64,000 nucleotides of DNA, from positions 109,278 through 173,277 of the forward strand of contig NZ_PENI01000020.1 of NCBI RefSeq assembly GCF_003688995.1, read 5' to 3'. The notes beneath the pieces were generated by a model. It made no database searches. It was given only the letters and a program-made list of their open reading frames with translations, and was not told the DNA's origin. Below are positions 51,201-58,907 of this stretch, piece after piece. This DNA comes from Streptomyces shenzhenensis. GTDB taxonomy: Bacteria > Actinomycetota > Actinomycetes > Streptomycetales > Streptomycetaceae. The translations under genes were made by a program, and so were the position numbers. Numbering within the stretch: the first letter of the stretch is position 1; the number at the start of each line of letters is the position of its first letter.

Positions 51201-52695
51201 CGAGGAGATCGTCGCAGTCTCGGCCCTGGCCGCGCGGGACGGCGACGGCTCCGGGGCCGCTGTGCAGGACGGCCAAGGCTCCGGGGCCGTGATCGCGGCG
51301 CTGGACGGCCACACACTGCACGCCTGGCGGATGGACGACCTCTTCGAGGGAGCGGCGCACTCCGTGTTCAGCCCCTGCCCCGAGAGCGCCGGGCGGGTCG
51401 TGACCGTCGGACGGGGCGCGCGCGGACTGCTGACCGCGGTCCAGGAGAACGCCGCGGTCCGTGTCTGGGACGAGGAGGGCAAGGAGTACGTCTCGTTGCC
51501 GTGCGACCACCATCACCAGTCCCTGGCCTTCGATCCCTCGGGAACAGGGCGCCTGGCGGTCGCGGACGACACCCGGATCCGCGTCTGGGAGCCGCATGAT
51601 CCGCCGGGGGACGGCGAGGCGGCCCACGCCCGCCGTACGGGCGCGCGGGCGGCCGGCACTCCACGGCTGCGGGTGACGGGCGGAGGACCCGACGGCACCC
51701 TGCTCCTGAGCCGCTCGCACGGACACGACGTGCTGCTGAGCCTGCACTCGGCCGCGGGACAGGCCGGCGGGGGGCTCCGGCTCGTGCATCCCCATGCGGT
51801 GGAGGCGCTCGCCGCGACGAGACTCGGTGACCACTGGCTGACCATGGCGGTGGGACGCAGGCGCGTAGAGCTCTGGGAGCTCGGCCCGAACCTGGAACTG
51901 CGGTCAGCCGAGAGCTTCGAACTGCCGGGCTCGGCCGAACAGGCGGTGCCTTCCCTGGCTCTCCAGGCCATCGGAACCGATCGGCTGCGTCTGCTGTGGC
52001 CGTCAGGGCAGAGCGTGGCCACCTGGGAACGCGGGACGCAGCGCCGTGGCGCATGGAGCGAAGGGCGCACCTTCTGGATGGGAGCCGCAGGCGCGGTGCA
52101 GCGGATCGAGGTGGTGGGCCTCCCCTCGGGCCCCTCCTGGCTGTCGGCCTGGGGTGGCAACGTGGTACGGGTCTGGGACCTCACGGAGCCCGGTACGAAG
52201 CCGCAGCCGGTCAACGCCGTCAGGGCCAAGGCCGTCGCCACGGGCCTGCTGGGGCGCGGGCACAGGCCGGTTCCGCTGATCGCCTTCACCACCGGACAGA
52301 CGGTGAAGTTCGCCGAGTGCGACGGCGGTTACGGCGTGGCCTCGGTGCTCCCGTGGCGGACCGGCGGAGAACTCGACGGCGTGGCTCTGGCGGGGCCGGC
52401 GGAGCGGCCGCTGCTCGTGGGCTGGAGCCGCAGGTCCGGTCGCCTCCGCCTCTGGGACATCCAGCGGGAGCGGGAGCTGGACCCCATCGAATCCCGGGGA
52501 TACGAAGTGACCGGCGTGGACTCGGACTTCGACGGGCAGGGCATCACCCTCATGATCCAGGGCATCGCGCAGCACAGCGCCCGCTGCGATCAGGTCTTCG
52601 TCCCCTGGCGGGTCGACCAGCCGTCCCAAGGGCCGAGGGTCGTGAGCCAACGGGCGGCGGCATCCGCTCGAAGCGACAAGGAGAGCGTTCTGTGA
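48220..52695 (+). CDS. Caspase-like peptidase / STAND NTPase / WD-propeller fusion protein
   Basis: A 1491-residue modular protein. Residues about 10-250 are a caspase-like (C14) domain with catalytic His95 (ILYWTGHGE) and Cys145 (LLVLDACFSG). Residues about 300-600 are a NACHT/STAND-type NTPase with Walker A GASGAGKST (323-331) and Walker B ITLMFDGLDEA (Asp422, Asp425-Glu426). A helical middle (about 600-800) follows. From about 810 to the end there are at least ten WD-like blade ends (VRIWHGG, VRVWDEEG, IRVWEPHD, VELWELGP, VVRVWDLTEP, LRLWDIQRE). This is the sensor-switch-effector plan of NLR-like bacterial immune receptors. TTG 48220 has GGAGGG upstream. Its stop overlaps the lipase start. 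Confidence 0.85.
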   Translation: MDRGQKRDGVVATVVVDTYLGDARRVRDRARLRRTAARFVEQAGRLGFDAPALNVGSSGGDGGAARIAGRQQIRDLVARLRQQPADKKILYWTGHGEVLSGAFYLACEDSYERGEFDPRRAVSAEELVSWLAEDATDTLLVLDACFSGEAVEQVSDHVKEARQRAGVRAAQAGFAVVATAGSRQEALEGHWVDCLEQVLSAPELVVDDSVRMFSREKEAVPFQQLMSAVRERAGEQVPFWQEPRTLRAWFLPNPYWSPRARSALRPEDDESWIGKELASDELPVFSGSGDSWHLRDFASRHRVLADLVDWLRIQESGMLTVTGASGAGKSTLLAYVAHLTIEHFVALLPADRRPRVLPELRSVNAALHCRGRTLSALCEELARGLTPIGLRTAEIKQGSPHSLVQQIETLAELKGSITLMFDGLDEAAAGHSFDIARGLLNPLAALPGVRVVVATRPNARRSLPGELRAETLLDVLHCATVMELDRTDQTEQDIARHVERLLAGEHSPYRLPHAAQRRGAIARQIAAGSNGLFLVATLWARHVAKRPVASDAEQLRRELRQGTSVLDSLLAEELIRLDPLDTARVRDFMTALALAQGVGLPQPRVWLAMTNAVRGTGSREYGEEDLRDVMRRATGVTIAKDVESGEEVYRLHHPSFGSHLLGDETRQGEQHRAVYRALTPRRGEDWRTAEQYVKQHLTAHAALGGDDLLEDLVEDCHFLVAASPDILEPLVAARLTTTPQSALYLGAAGHFRRHEAEEARWAMLRATALAMFSREFLADVPKPSSVFWDDVWSSAVRLPLHRSWPAPPGGALAVHWEAQGDGIIHASGAGEVRSWTAEGHEIRGRDTGPATWADPPRQRGVTASGRGDGRVVATHDGRCVRIWHGGGKYPVEELYWGGNPGAVDSVRWGTEVLVAAVDGDRLWLWRWDSTAEYSRDGLRLHTVSVPVHCVSLLAVGGRVAAVTGGPTGVTVWELPGRKTVNKPLHRVRTLGDGIEEIVAVSALAARDGDGSGAAVQDGQGSGAVIAALDGHTLHAWRMDDLFEGAAHSVFSPCPESAGRVVTVGRGARGLLTAVQENAAVRVWDEEGKEYVSLPCDHHHQSLAFDPSGTGRLAVADDTRIRVWEPHDPPGDGEAAHARRTGARAAGTPRLRVTGGGPDGTLLLSRSHGHDVLLSLHSAAGQAGGGLRLVHPHAVEALAATRLGDHWLTMAVGRRRVELWELGPNLELRSAESFELPGSAEQAVPSLALQAIGTDRLRLLWPSGQSVATWERGTQRRGAWSEGRTFWMGAAGAVQRIEVVGLPSGPSWLSAWGGNVVRVWDLTEPGTKPQPVNAVRAKAVATGLLGRGHRPVPLIAFTTGQTVKFAECDGGYGVASVLPWRTGGELDGVALAGPAERPLLVGWSRRSGRLRLWDIQRERELDPIESRGYEVTGVDSDFDGQGITLMIQGIAQHSARCDQVFVPWRVDQPSQGPRVVSQRAAASARSDKESVL

Positions 52696-54077
52696 AGGAC
52701 GACCTGGTGGTCCTCGTTCCGGGCATCATGGGCACGGCGTTGACCCGGAACGGAGCCGACGTCTGGGATCTGACCCCGGAGGCGATGAGCAGGCTCCTGC
52801 GGCCCAGGAGCACGCGAGAGATCCTCAAGCTGCCCGAGGGCATCGGCGACGACGACCCGGAGGCGCCGGACGCCCTGCAGCTGGGCGGTGTGATCCACGG
52901 ACGGCGTCTGCTTCCGGGCCTGGTGTCCACCATGGAGGACCAGGGCCTGCGTGAGCGGCTCGGCATCGAGGAGGAGCGATTCGCGGAATTCCCCTACGAC
53001 TGGCGCCTCAGCAACCGTAATTCGGCCGAGAAGCTGGCACGTTTTGTCCAGGACCGGTTGACCCGATGGCAGGAGACAGCCGATCCCCAGCGGTTTCCAC
53101 GGGCCAGGGACGCGAAGGTGATCTTCCTGTGCCGTTCCATGGGCGGTCTGGTGGTGCGGTACTACACCGAGGTTCTCGGTGGATGGGAGCAGACCCGGTC
53201 GGTCGCCACACTGGGCACACCCTTCTCGGGGAGCGTCAAGGCGCTGCGGTTCCTGACCGGTCGGATGCGGTGGGTGCCGAGCCCCTTCGACGAGTGGATC
53301 CACGAGGTCTGCTCGACGTATCCCTCGCTCGGCCAACTCATCCCCACCTACCGGGTGGTGATCGACCCTGCGGGCGGCAGGAGCCGGCTGAACGGCCAGC
53401 CGGTCGAGGGGGTGGACACGCGGATGATCGACGACTCCTTCGCCTTCTTCCAGGAGACGCAGGACGCGATCGAGGAGAACGACGCCGTACACGGCCGCGA
53501 CCGCTACACGCTGATCGCGCTGGGAGGCGACAAACACCGTACCGACCAGGCGCTCTCCTTCCGCTCCGGGGCCAGGCCGGCATTCCACCAGGACTTCTCG
53601 GACTCCGGAGATCCCGAGGACCGGGGCCTGCGGCTGTTCGGTGACGGCACCGTGGCGCATGTCGCCCAGACGCCGCCCGAGTGGCGGGACACCGGCCGGA
53701 CGGTGTGGCTCGACAGCAGGCACGCCGATCTCATCAACGCCGATCACGCCCTCAAGCAGCTGAGACGGATCTGCGACGGCCTCGAACCGGCCGGCGTGCT
53801 GAGCACCGGAGAACCCGTCGCGGTCGAACTCCCCGACTTCGCCCGGGCCGGACAGCCCTTCGACGTGTGGGCGACGAACGCCGACGCCGCGATGGGGCTG
53901 AGGGTCCGGCGGCTCGGCGAGGACGGTCGGTGTGTGGCGGAAGAGGTGATGCGGCCGTGCGACGGCGGAAACAGCTTCCGCGCCGAACTGCGTGCCGAGG
54001 CCGGGCGGTGGACCCTGGAGGTCTGCTCGAAGGTTCTCGGCCACTCCTGCCGGGATGTGCTGCTGGTTGTCCAGTAG
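52692..54077 (+). CDS. LCAT/PGAP1-like alpha/beta-hydrolase (lipase) coupled to the caspase gene
   Basis: A 461-residue alpha/beta hydrolase. The oxyanion-loop segment VVLVPGIMGTALTRNGADVW opens the protein. The nucleophile elbow is FLCRSMGGLVVRYY with Ser149, where Cys replaces the usual first Gly of GxSxG. The catalytic acid and His regions are likely RLFGDGTVAH and SRHADLINADHA. These match lecithin:cholesterol acyltransferase-like phospholipases. The last about 95 residues (from about 365) form a separate beta-rich domain. No signal peptide is seen. GTG 52692 overlaps the TGA of the caspase gene, implying joint function; a membrane-lipid-degrading effector is the likely reading. Confidence 0.8.
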   Translation: MKDDLVVLVPGIMGTALTRNGADVWDLTPEAMSRLLRPRSTREILKLPEGIGDDDPEAPDALQLGGVIHGRRLLPGLVSTMEDQGLRERLGIEEERFAEFPYDWRLSNRNSAEKLARFVQDRLTRWQETADPQRFPRARDAKVIFLCRSMGGLVVRYYTEVLGGWEQTRSVATLGTPFSGSVKALRFLTGRMRWVPSPFDEWIHEVCSTYPSLGQLIPTYRVVIDPAGGRSRLNGQPVEGVDTRMIDDSFAFFQETQDAIEENDAVHGRDRYTLIALGGDKHRTDQALSFRSGARPAFHQDFSDSGDPEDRGLRLFGDGTVAHVAQTPPEWRDTGRTVWLDSRHADLINADHALKQLRRICDGLEPAGVLSTGEPVAVELPDFARAGQPFDVWATNADAAMGLRVRRLGEDGRCVAEEVMRPCDGGNSFRAELRAEAGRWTLEVCSKVLGHSCRDVLLVVQ

Positions 54078-54201
54078 CTCTGCCCAGTCCGGTGAAGGCG
54101 TGGCTGAGGCGGGACGCTCATGACGCGAGCGGCCGAGTACTCGGGTGGAACTGAGTACGTGCGCTCTGGCCGGTGACGCGGGGAGCGGAAAGGCTTGGGG
54201 C

Positions 54202-54606
54202 ATGCGTCAAGGACTATGGAATCCTCTTCCCCAACTGCTCCCGATCCTCGTGTCCGCCGGGGTGGCCGTGGCGGTGTGGGCCGCCTGGCTGGGCTGGGAC
54301 CAGCATCGCGATGTGCACCCCGACGGCAGCACGACCGGCCCGTACGAGGCGTGGCAGGTGATCGGACTGGTGCTGACCCTGCTGGTGCTCGTGTACGGGG
54401 CGGCATCCCGGGGCCATGTCGCGGGTGCTGTGTTCGGCACCACTGTCGGCCTCACCGTTGCCGCCTCCTACGACTGGTCGGACGACGCCAGCGGCCTCTT
54501 CATGGTCGGCGTGGCGCTGGTCATGCTCGGAAGCCTCGTCGGGACGGCCATCGTCTCGTCCGCGACCGCCCTGGCCGGGCGACACGGAGGGCAGACCCGA
54601 GCCTGA
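54202..54606 (+). CDS. Small polytopic membrane protein, unknown
   Basis: A 134-residue protein with four hydrophobic helices (about 10-30, 50-67, 71-87, 97-120). It lies 124 bp after the lipase gene and converges with 16 bp spacing on the small amyloid-tail gene. ATG 54202 has a modest GGAAAGG site. It could be the last gene of the caspase-lipase unit or an unrelated resident. No family recognised. Confidence 0.6.
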   Translation: MRQGLWNPLPQLLPILVSAGVAVAVWAAWLGWDQHRDVHPDGSTTGPYEAWQVIGLVLTLLVLVYGAASRGHVAGAVFGTTVGLTVAASYDWSDDASGLFMVGVALVMLGSLVGTAIVSSATALAGRHGGQTRA

Positions 54607-54622
54607 CACCACACCGCACCGC

Positions 54623-55066
54623 TTAGGACCGCCACCCTGAGGGCTGGTGGCCGTGGACGGTCAGGCCGGTAATGCGGCCGGACTGGATGACGGGACCGTG
54701 CTGAACGCCGCCGGTGATTTCGTTGTGCACGGTGCCTGGGCGCGTTGCCGAGGCGTCGCCGATCCGGTGCAAGGACGTGAGTAGACGGCGCAGGTCGTCA
54801 CCGGTGACGTCCCCGGCTTCGACGAGCTGTTGCAGGTGGACACGCAGCTGGACCGCGACCTCACGCCTGTCCGGCTCGTCCGCTGCGGCATCGCCGGTGA
54901 GCAGGCGGTTGCGTGTGTCGTCCAGCTCGGCCATGGCAATGCCCGAGCCGGTCCGCGCGAAGAACCGTCGGACCTGTTCGCGGGCGTGCGTCCAGGAGTC
55001 GGTGACCATGAGGGAAACCAGCGTGGTTGCTCCTGCCGCGGCGAGCGCGGCCAACTCGCTGTCCAT
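54623..55066 (-). CDS. Small helical protein with amyloid-like (BASS-type) C-terminal motif
   Basis: A 147-residue protein. Residues 1-30 form a hydrophobic/amphipathic helix (ALAAAGATTLVSLMVTDSW). Residues 45-105 are charged helices. The tail carries HGPVIQSGRITGLTV (123-137) within alternating Gly and beta-formers, the pattern of bacterial amyloid signalling sequences found in NLR-associated proteins. The TIR protein of the same operon has the related HGTAVQSRDFTGDVGG. It is the last gene of the five-gene operon, 18 bp after the membrane-protein gene. Related small proteins with such tails are common in Streptomyces. A signalling adaptor or membrane-targeting role is inferred. Confidence 0.75.
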   Translation of the reverse strand: MDSELAALAAAGATTLVSLMVTDSWTHAREQVRRFFARTGSGIAMAELDDTRNRLLTGDAAADEPDRREVAVQLRVHLQQLVEAGDVTGDDLRRLLTSLHRIGDASATRPGTVHNEITGGVQHGPVIQSGRITGLTVHGHQPSGWRS

Positions 55067-55084
55067 TGTCTTCTCCTGCGTGTA

Positions 55085-56167
55085 TCAGGGCCCGGATGTA
55101 CCCTCGGGCGCTTCGGTCGGGGAGCCCGGTCCTTCACCGTTGTCCGGCGTGACGGGCGTCGGCGGGTCGAACCGGCGTAGCAGGTCCTCGGCTGTTTCGT
55201 AGCGGTCCTGTGTCTTGATGATCTCGGAGATCTGTTTGGCCACGATCGTCCGGCGGGCGTCTCCCTGCGCGAAGCCCATGGCGTCGAAGAAGTCCGCGAG
55301 GTGATCCGCAGCAGTCCCTTCCTGCGCGGTGGGAGCGGGGTCTTCCCCCAGGGGTTCCTGGGCGGTCGGCTCCTCGTGCTGCTGTGGCACGAGATTGCGC
55401 AGCCGTTCGGGAATATCGGTGTCGTTGGCCGCCGAAGTGAGTTTCGCGAGCAGGCCCAGGTCCGCCACCGTCCTTTCCACGTGCTCATCGTTCTTGGCGA
55501 GCCACCAGACCACCGCGCTGCCGGTGTCCTTCAGTACGTCCTCGCCCAGGTACTGGCGCCTGCTCTGTTCGTACTTGCGCCGGTGCTCCCAGACCGCTTT
55601 GTCCTTGCGTACCTCGGCGAGCCTGTCCAAGCGCTCCTGGTCATGGTCGAGCAAGGTGAGGCTGATGTTCTCCGCCATGGCCTGGAGGTGTCCTGTGGGG
55701 TCCGGGCACATCCGGCTGAGGACACCGCTGAGCTCGTGCTGAACAAATGAGGCCCGGCCCGGTTCCCGTTTCTCGCTGATGGCGCGGGCACGGTTCAGGA
55801 CCGCTTCGACGGCGAGACCCGCTGGATTGAGGACGGGATCGTTGCCGGGCGATGGAACGAGGTACCAACGCACGGTCGCCGAGAACACGAAGTAGTAGTC
55901 GTCCCAGCAACTGGGCAGTGCCACTTGGCTGACGTGGTACTCCGTGCGTTCCACGGGGGACGCCGTGAGCTGTTCCTCGAAGCTGACCGGCATGGACCCG
56001 CGCCGCAGCAAGGAGACCCGGAAGGCCGCTGCGGGGACAACGAGGAGGAGCAGGGCCAGTGCCACCCATGTCCACGCGGTCCAGCGCTGCGTCAGGCCGA
56101 CGATGGTCAGCAGCAAGCCGCACAGGACGGTGAGGAAGACGGTCGTCGTCTTGCGTGCAGTCGTCAT
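55085..56167 (-). CDS. Two-TM membrane protein of the TIR operon (possibly SPFH-like)
   Basis: A 360-residue protein. Two N-terminal transmembrane helices (about 8-26 and 31-49) are followed by a mixed domain (about 60-160, SFEEQLTASPVERTEYHVSQ, FVFSATVRWYLVP, NPAGLAVEAVLNRAR). A long charged coiled coil (about 185-235, ERLDRLAEVRKDKAVWEHRR) and an acidic Pro-rich tail follow. The order hairpin - beta domain - coiled coil resembles SPFH/stomatin proteins, but this is uncertain. Its ATG overlaps the NTPase stop (ATGA). It may anchor the complex at the membrane. Confidence 0.7.
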   Translation of the reverse strand: MTTARKTTTVFLTVLCGLLLTIVGLTQRWTAWTWVALALLLLVVPAAAFRVSLLRRGSMPVSFEEQLTASPVERTEYHVSQVALPSCWDDYYFVFSATVRWYLVPSPGNDPVLNPAGLAVEAVLNRARAISEKREPGRASFVQHELSGVLSRMCPDPTGHLQAMAENISLTLLDHDQERLDRLAEVRKDKAVWEHRRKYEQSRRQYLGEDVLKDTGSAVVWWLAKNDEHVERTVADLGLLAKLTSAANDTDIPERLRNLVPQQHEEPTAQEPLGEDPAPTAQEGTAADHLADFFDAMGFAQGDARRTIVAKQISEIIKTQDRYETAEDLLRRFDPPTPVTPDNGEGPGSPTEAPEGTSGP

Positions 56168-58155
56168 GATCGGGTCCCCCCGGCTGACACCGGCGGCACG
56201 GTGGCCGGGCAGAGGCCCTGGGCCGCGGTGATTTTCTGGAGGAGCATCGCGGTGGTTTCGCCGGCGCGCGCCGGGCCCGCCGGGGCGGTGCGCTCGGATT
56301 CGCGAGCGCTCGCGTACAGCGCGGCGAAGATCGCGCCCCGACTGTCCTGACACCGTTCGGCCGCACCGACGAGAACGTCGAGCAGAAGTTCACCGCGGCG
56401 TCCGGTGCCGTCGGCCGCTCGGTGGAACCAGCGCTCCGCATATGGCTGCCACGTCTCCGGCGGCAGCTCGGCCAGTACCGCATGCCAGCAGGTGGTCAGG
56501 GAGCCCTGTACACCGTTCTCCTCCACCAGCGCGCGTGCGGTGCCGGAGGGGTCCGTCAGCGGTACCGGATCGCAGGCTTGCAGGAAGATGTGGAGGTCGG
56601 GCGGCAAGAGGCCGGATCGTGCAAGGCAGTCGAGCAGCCTGCGGCGCAGCCGGCGGCTGCCGGCCACCAGGTCGCACAATGCCTGCAGGGCACGGGCCGG
56701 GTCGCGCTCGCGCCGGGCCAGGTAGTACAGCCTGAGCAGGGCCTGGTCCGGATGGCTGGACGCGACGACATCCGCGCAGATCTGGACGAGAACCTGTGCG
56801 AACTCTCCTCTGAGGCGCCGGTGAGCACACCACTGATAGATCCGTTCGCGGAACTCTCTGCCGTGAGCCGGATCGTCGAGACCACACGTGAGCGCGTGAA
56901 CGGCGGCCTCCAACCGCGCCCGGCTCGCAGTCGTGGAACTCCAGCCTTCGGCGAGGGACGCCAGACCGTCCCCGCGCCCGGTCCGCAGATACTGCCCGGC
57001 GATACGCGCCACCAGATCGTCGCGAACGGCGGGGGTGATGTGCGGATCGTTCAGTTCCACGGCGCGTGCGGCCCAAGTACCCAGGTGGGGCCGTAGACCA
57101 GGCATGTGGTCCCAGAAATGCGCGCGGACGGCGGAGTCCCAGTCCAGCTCCGTGAACCGCACATGCCCGTCCGGCCCGGTATCGGCTGAGATCTCCGTGA
57201 GCCGTGCGGCAAGGTCCTTGTGCTGGAGCAACGGGAGCCCCACCGGCGGGGAATCGAGCGTGCGCAGCAAGAGGTCGGCCGCTCGGTGGATGACGTCGGC
57301 GTGAGCGCCATGGAGCATGGCGACGGTGATCAGCAAGGCCCGCTGGGGAGCCTCGCTCAAATCGGCGACGAGTGCGGCTGCGTCTTTGCGCCGGTCGTTC
57401 CCTGCACGTCGGGCTGCCGCGCACCACTGAGTGAACCCTTCACCCGGTCGAGCGGCCTCGCGGGCGCGGCGCACGAGGTCGGCAAAGTCCGCGATCTCCC
57501 GCATCGGCCTTCGCTCGGACAAGAAGTCGGCGACGGCGGGGTCGGGCTGAAGGTATTGCTCGTGCGGCAAGCCGTGCACGCGGAGGTGCCGTCGGAGAAC
57601 GTGCTCGCCCTCAGGCCACCCGATGTGAACCCGGTAGTTCTGGAGGTCCGGGTCGAGGATGCCGTCGTGCGGCATGACGACGACAAGATGCGCGTGCTGT
57701 TCGTGGACGGCCCTACGGAGGGCGGAGAGGCCGTTCCGTGCCGTGGACCACTGCTGGTCGCCGACGGCGGACAGGTCCAGCAGCAACTGGTCCCCGTTCT
57801 CGACCAGAGCCGGATCCTGGAGGGGCAGTTCGTCTTCCTCATCGGGCAGGAGCTCCCGGAAAAAGCCACTGTCCTGGTGGTACTCACGCAGCAGCACGCG
57901 TGCCGCAGAGGTTCGCCCGCTGCCCCGGGGGCCGTCCAGGATGACGGTGCCGGTGTCGGCGAGCAGGGAACGGGCCTTGCCCATGCCGACAGGGGCAACC
58001 AACACCCTTCGCAGCCAGCAGAGTTGGTCATCGGCAAACCGCCGGAAGGCCGGTCTGCCCGAATCCTGCAACTGGGCGCCGACGTAGATGTCGCCGGTGC
58101 CCATGTGCATGAAACCGCGTGGGTTCTCGACCCGTGTGCCGCTGTGCGCACTCAC
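56164..58155 (-). CDS. P-loop NTPase-like protein of the TIR operon
   Basis: A 663-residue protein. The N-terminus has a Gly-rich beta motif HMGTGDIYVG (17-26) that aligns with HTGNGHIYQN in the TIR tail. The P-loop region is VILDGPRGSGRTSAARVLL: the Walker A lysine is replaced by Arg81 (GPRGSGRT, 75-82). Further NTPase-like features are DQLLLDLSAV and LVVVMPHDG. From about 210 on the protein is an all-helical scaffold resembling TPR/HEAT solenoids. GTG complement of 58153-58155 overlaps the TIR stop. It probably acts as the sensor/switch partner of the TIR protein. Confidence 0.75.
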   Translation of the reverse strand: MSAHSGTRVENPRGFMHMGTGDIYVGAQLQDSGRPAFRRFADDQLCWLRRVLVAPVGMGKARSLLADTGTVILDGPRGSGRTSAARVLLREYHQDSGFFRELLPDEEDELPLQDPALVENGDQLLLDLSAVGDQQWSTARNGLSALRRAVHEQHAHLVVVMPHDGILDPDLQNYRVHIGWPEGEHVLRRHLRVHGLPHEQYLQPDPAVADFLSERRPMREIADFADLVRRAREAARPGEGFTQWCAAARRAGNDRRKDAAALVADLSEAPQRALLITVAMLHGAHADVIHRAADLLLRTLDSPPVGLPLLQHKDLAARLTEISADTGPDGHVRFTELDWDSAVRAHFWDHMPGLRPHLGTWAARAVELNDPHITPAVRDDLVARIAGQYLRTGRGDGLASLAEGWSSTTASRARLEAAVHALTCGLDDPAHGREFRERIYQWCAHRRLRGEFAQVLVQICADVVASSHPDQALLRLYYLARRERDPARALQALCDLVAGSRRLRRRLLDCLARSGLLPPDLHIFLQACDPVPLTDPSGTARALVEENGVQGSLTTCWHAVLAELPPETWQPYAERWFHRAADGTGRRGELLLDVLVGAAERCQDSRGAIFAALYASARESERTAPAGPARAGETTAMLLQKITAAQGLCPATVPPVSAGGTRS

Positions 58156-58907
58156 CGGCTGTCGTCCTCGCGTCGATCCGGCTCACCGAACCGATGCTGG
58201 ATGGCCCCATGGTTGTCGCCTTCGAAGTACGTCGTCCCGTTGCCCGAGATGTGCCGGTCACCCGAGACGTGGCGGGAGTTCTGGTAGATGTGGCCATTGC
58301 CTGTGTGGACGGGGCCATGGGAGTCCTTCACGACGGTGCCGCCGACGTCTCCGGTGAAGTCACGGCTCTGTACGGCCGTTCCGTGCACGTCTCGGGTCGA
58401 GTTGGTCATGGTGTCCGGCGGGCGCGACATCGAATCGGCTCGGGTCCGGTCGCGCAGCCCGGGAACCAGCTCGGCCACCAGATCGCCGATCCGTCGGACG
58501 CCTGTTTCCGTGTCGTGGGTGTCGAACGGGATGGATTGCAGGTCGGCGAGCCGAGCCAGTTCCGGCGGCAGGTCGGCCTTGTCCAGCCGGTCCGTCTTGC
58601 GGCCGTCCAGTATGGGAATGACCGCGAGTTCACAGGTGAACGCCTCCTCGATCTCCTTGCGCACCCAGTCCTCCGGGTCGTGCAGCCGCGCCCTGAAGTT
58701 CGTCCAGCCTGGCCCGACGACGGCCAGGAGGACGGAGCTGTGTCGCAGTGCGGTCAGCAGAGTGTCGGGGTAGGTCTCGCCAGGGGCTATGGATTTCGAC
58801 GCACGGAAGATGCACTCACGACCGAAGCGACGTGACAGCTCCTGGTCGATCAGGGCGGCGGTCTTCTCCCCGTCCCCCGTACGGTAGTTGATGAACACTT
58901 CGTTCAC
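58152..58907 (-). CDS. TIR-domain protein with Gly-rich beta-repeat tail
   Basis: A 251-residue protein. The TIR domain (1-about 155) opens with EVFINYRTGDGEKTAALIDQ, has the BB-loop-like SIAPGETYPDTL, the strand VLLAVVGPGW and the alpha-C segment DWVRKEIEEAF with Glu85 at the place of the catalytic glutamate of NAD-cleaving TIRs. The tail (170-240) has HGTAVQSRDFTGDVGG (175-190), HTGNGHIYQN (201-210) and SGNGTTYFEG (221-230), resembling amyloid/beta-solenoid signalling motifs. GTG complement of 58905-58907 follows GAGGAGAG and overlaps the regulator stop. Likely the NADase effector of the operon; activity is inferred. Confidence 0.82.
   Translation of the reverse strand: MNEVFINYRTGDGEKTAALIDQELSRRFGRECIFRASKSIAPGETYPDTLLTALRHSSVLLAVVGPGWTNFRARLHDPEDWVRKEIEEAFTCELAVIPILDGRKTDRLDKADLPPELARLADLQSIPFDTHDTETGVRRIGDLVAELVPGLRDRTRADSMSRPPDTMTNSTRDVHGTAVQSRDFTGDVGGTVVKDSHGPVHTGNGHIYQNSRHVSGDRHISGNGTTYFEGDNHGAIQHRFGEPDRREDDSR

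Noticed and set aside
57220..58287. 355-codon plus-strand frame opposite the NTPase gene
   Set aside because: Antisense to a gene that is tightly coupled to its neighbours; no recognisable domain.
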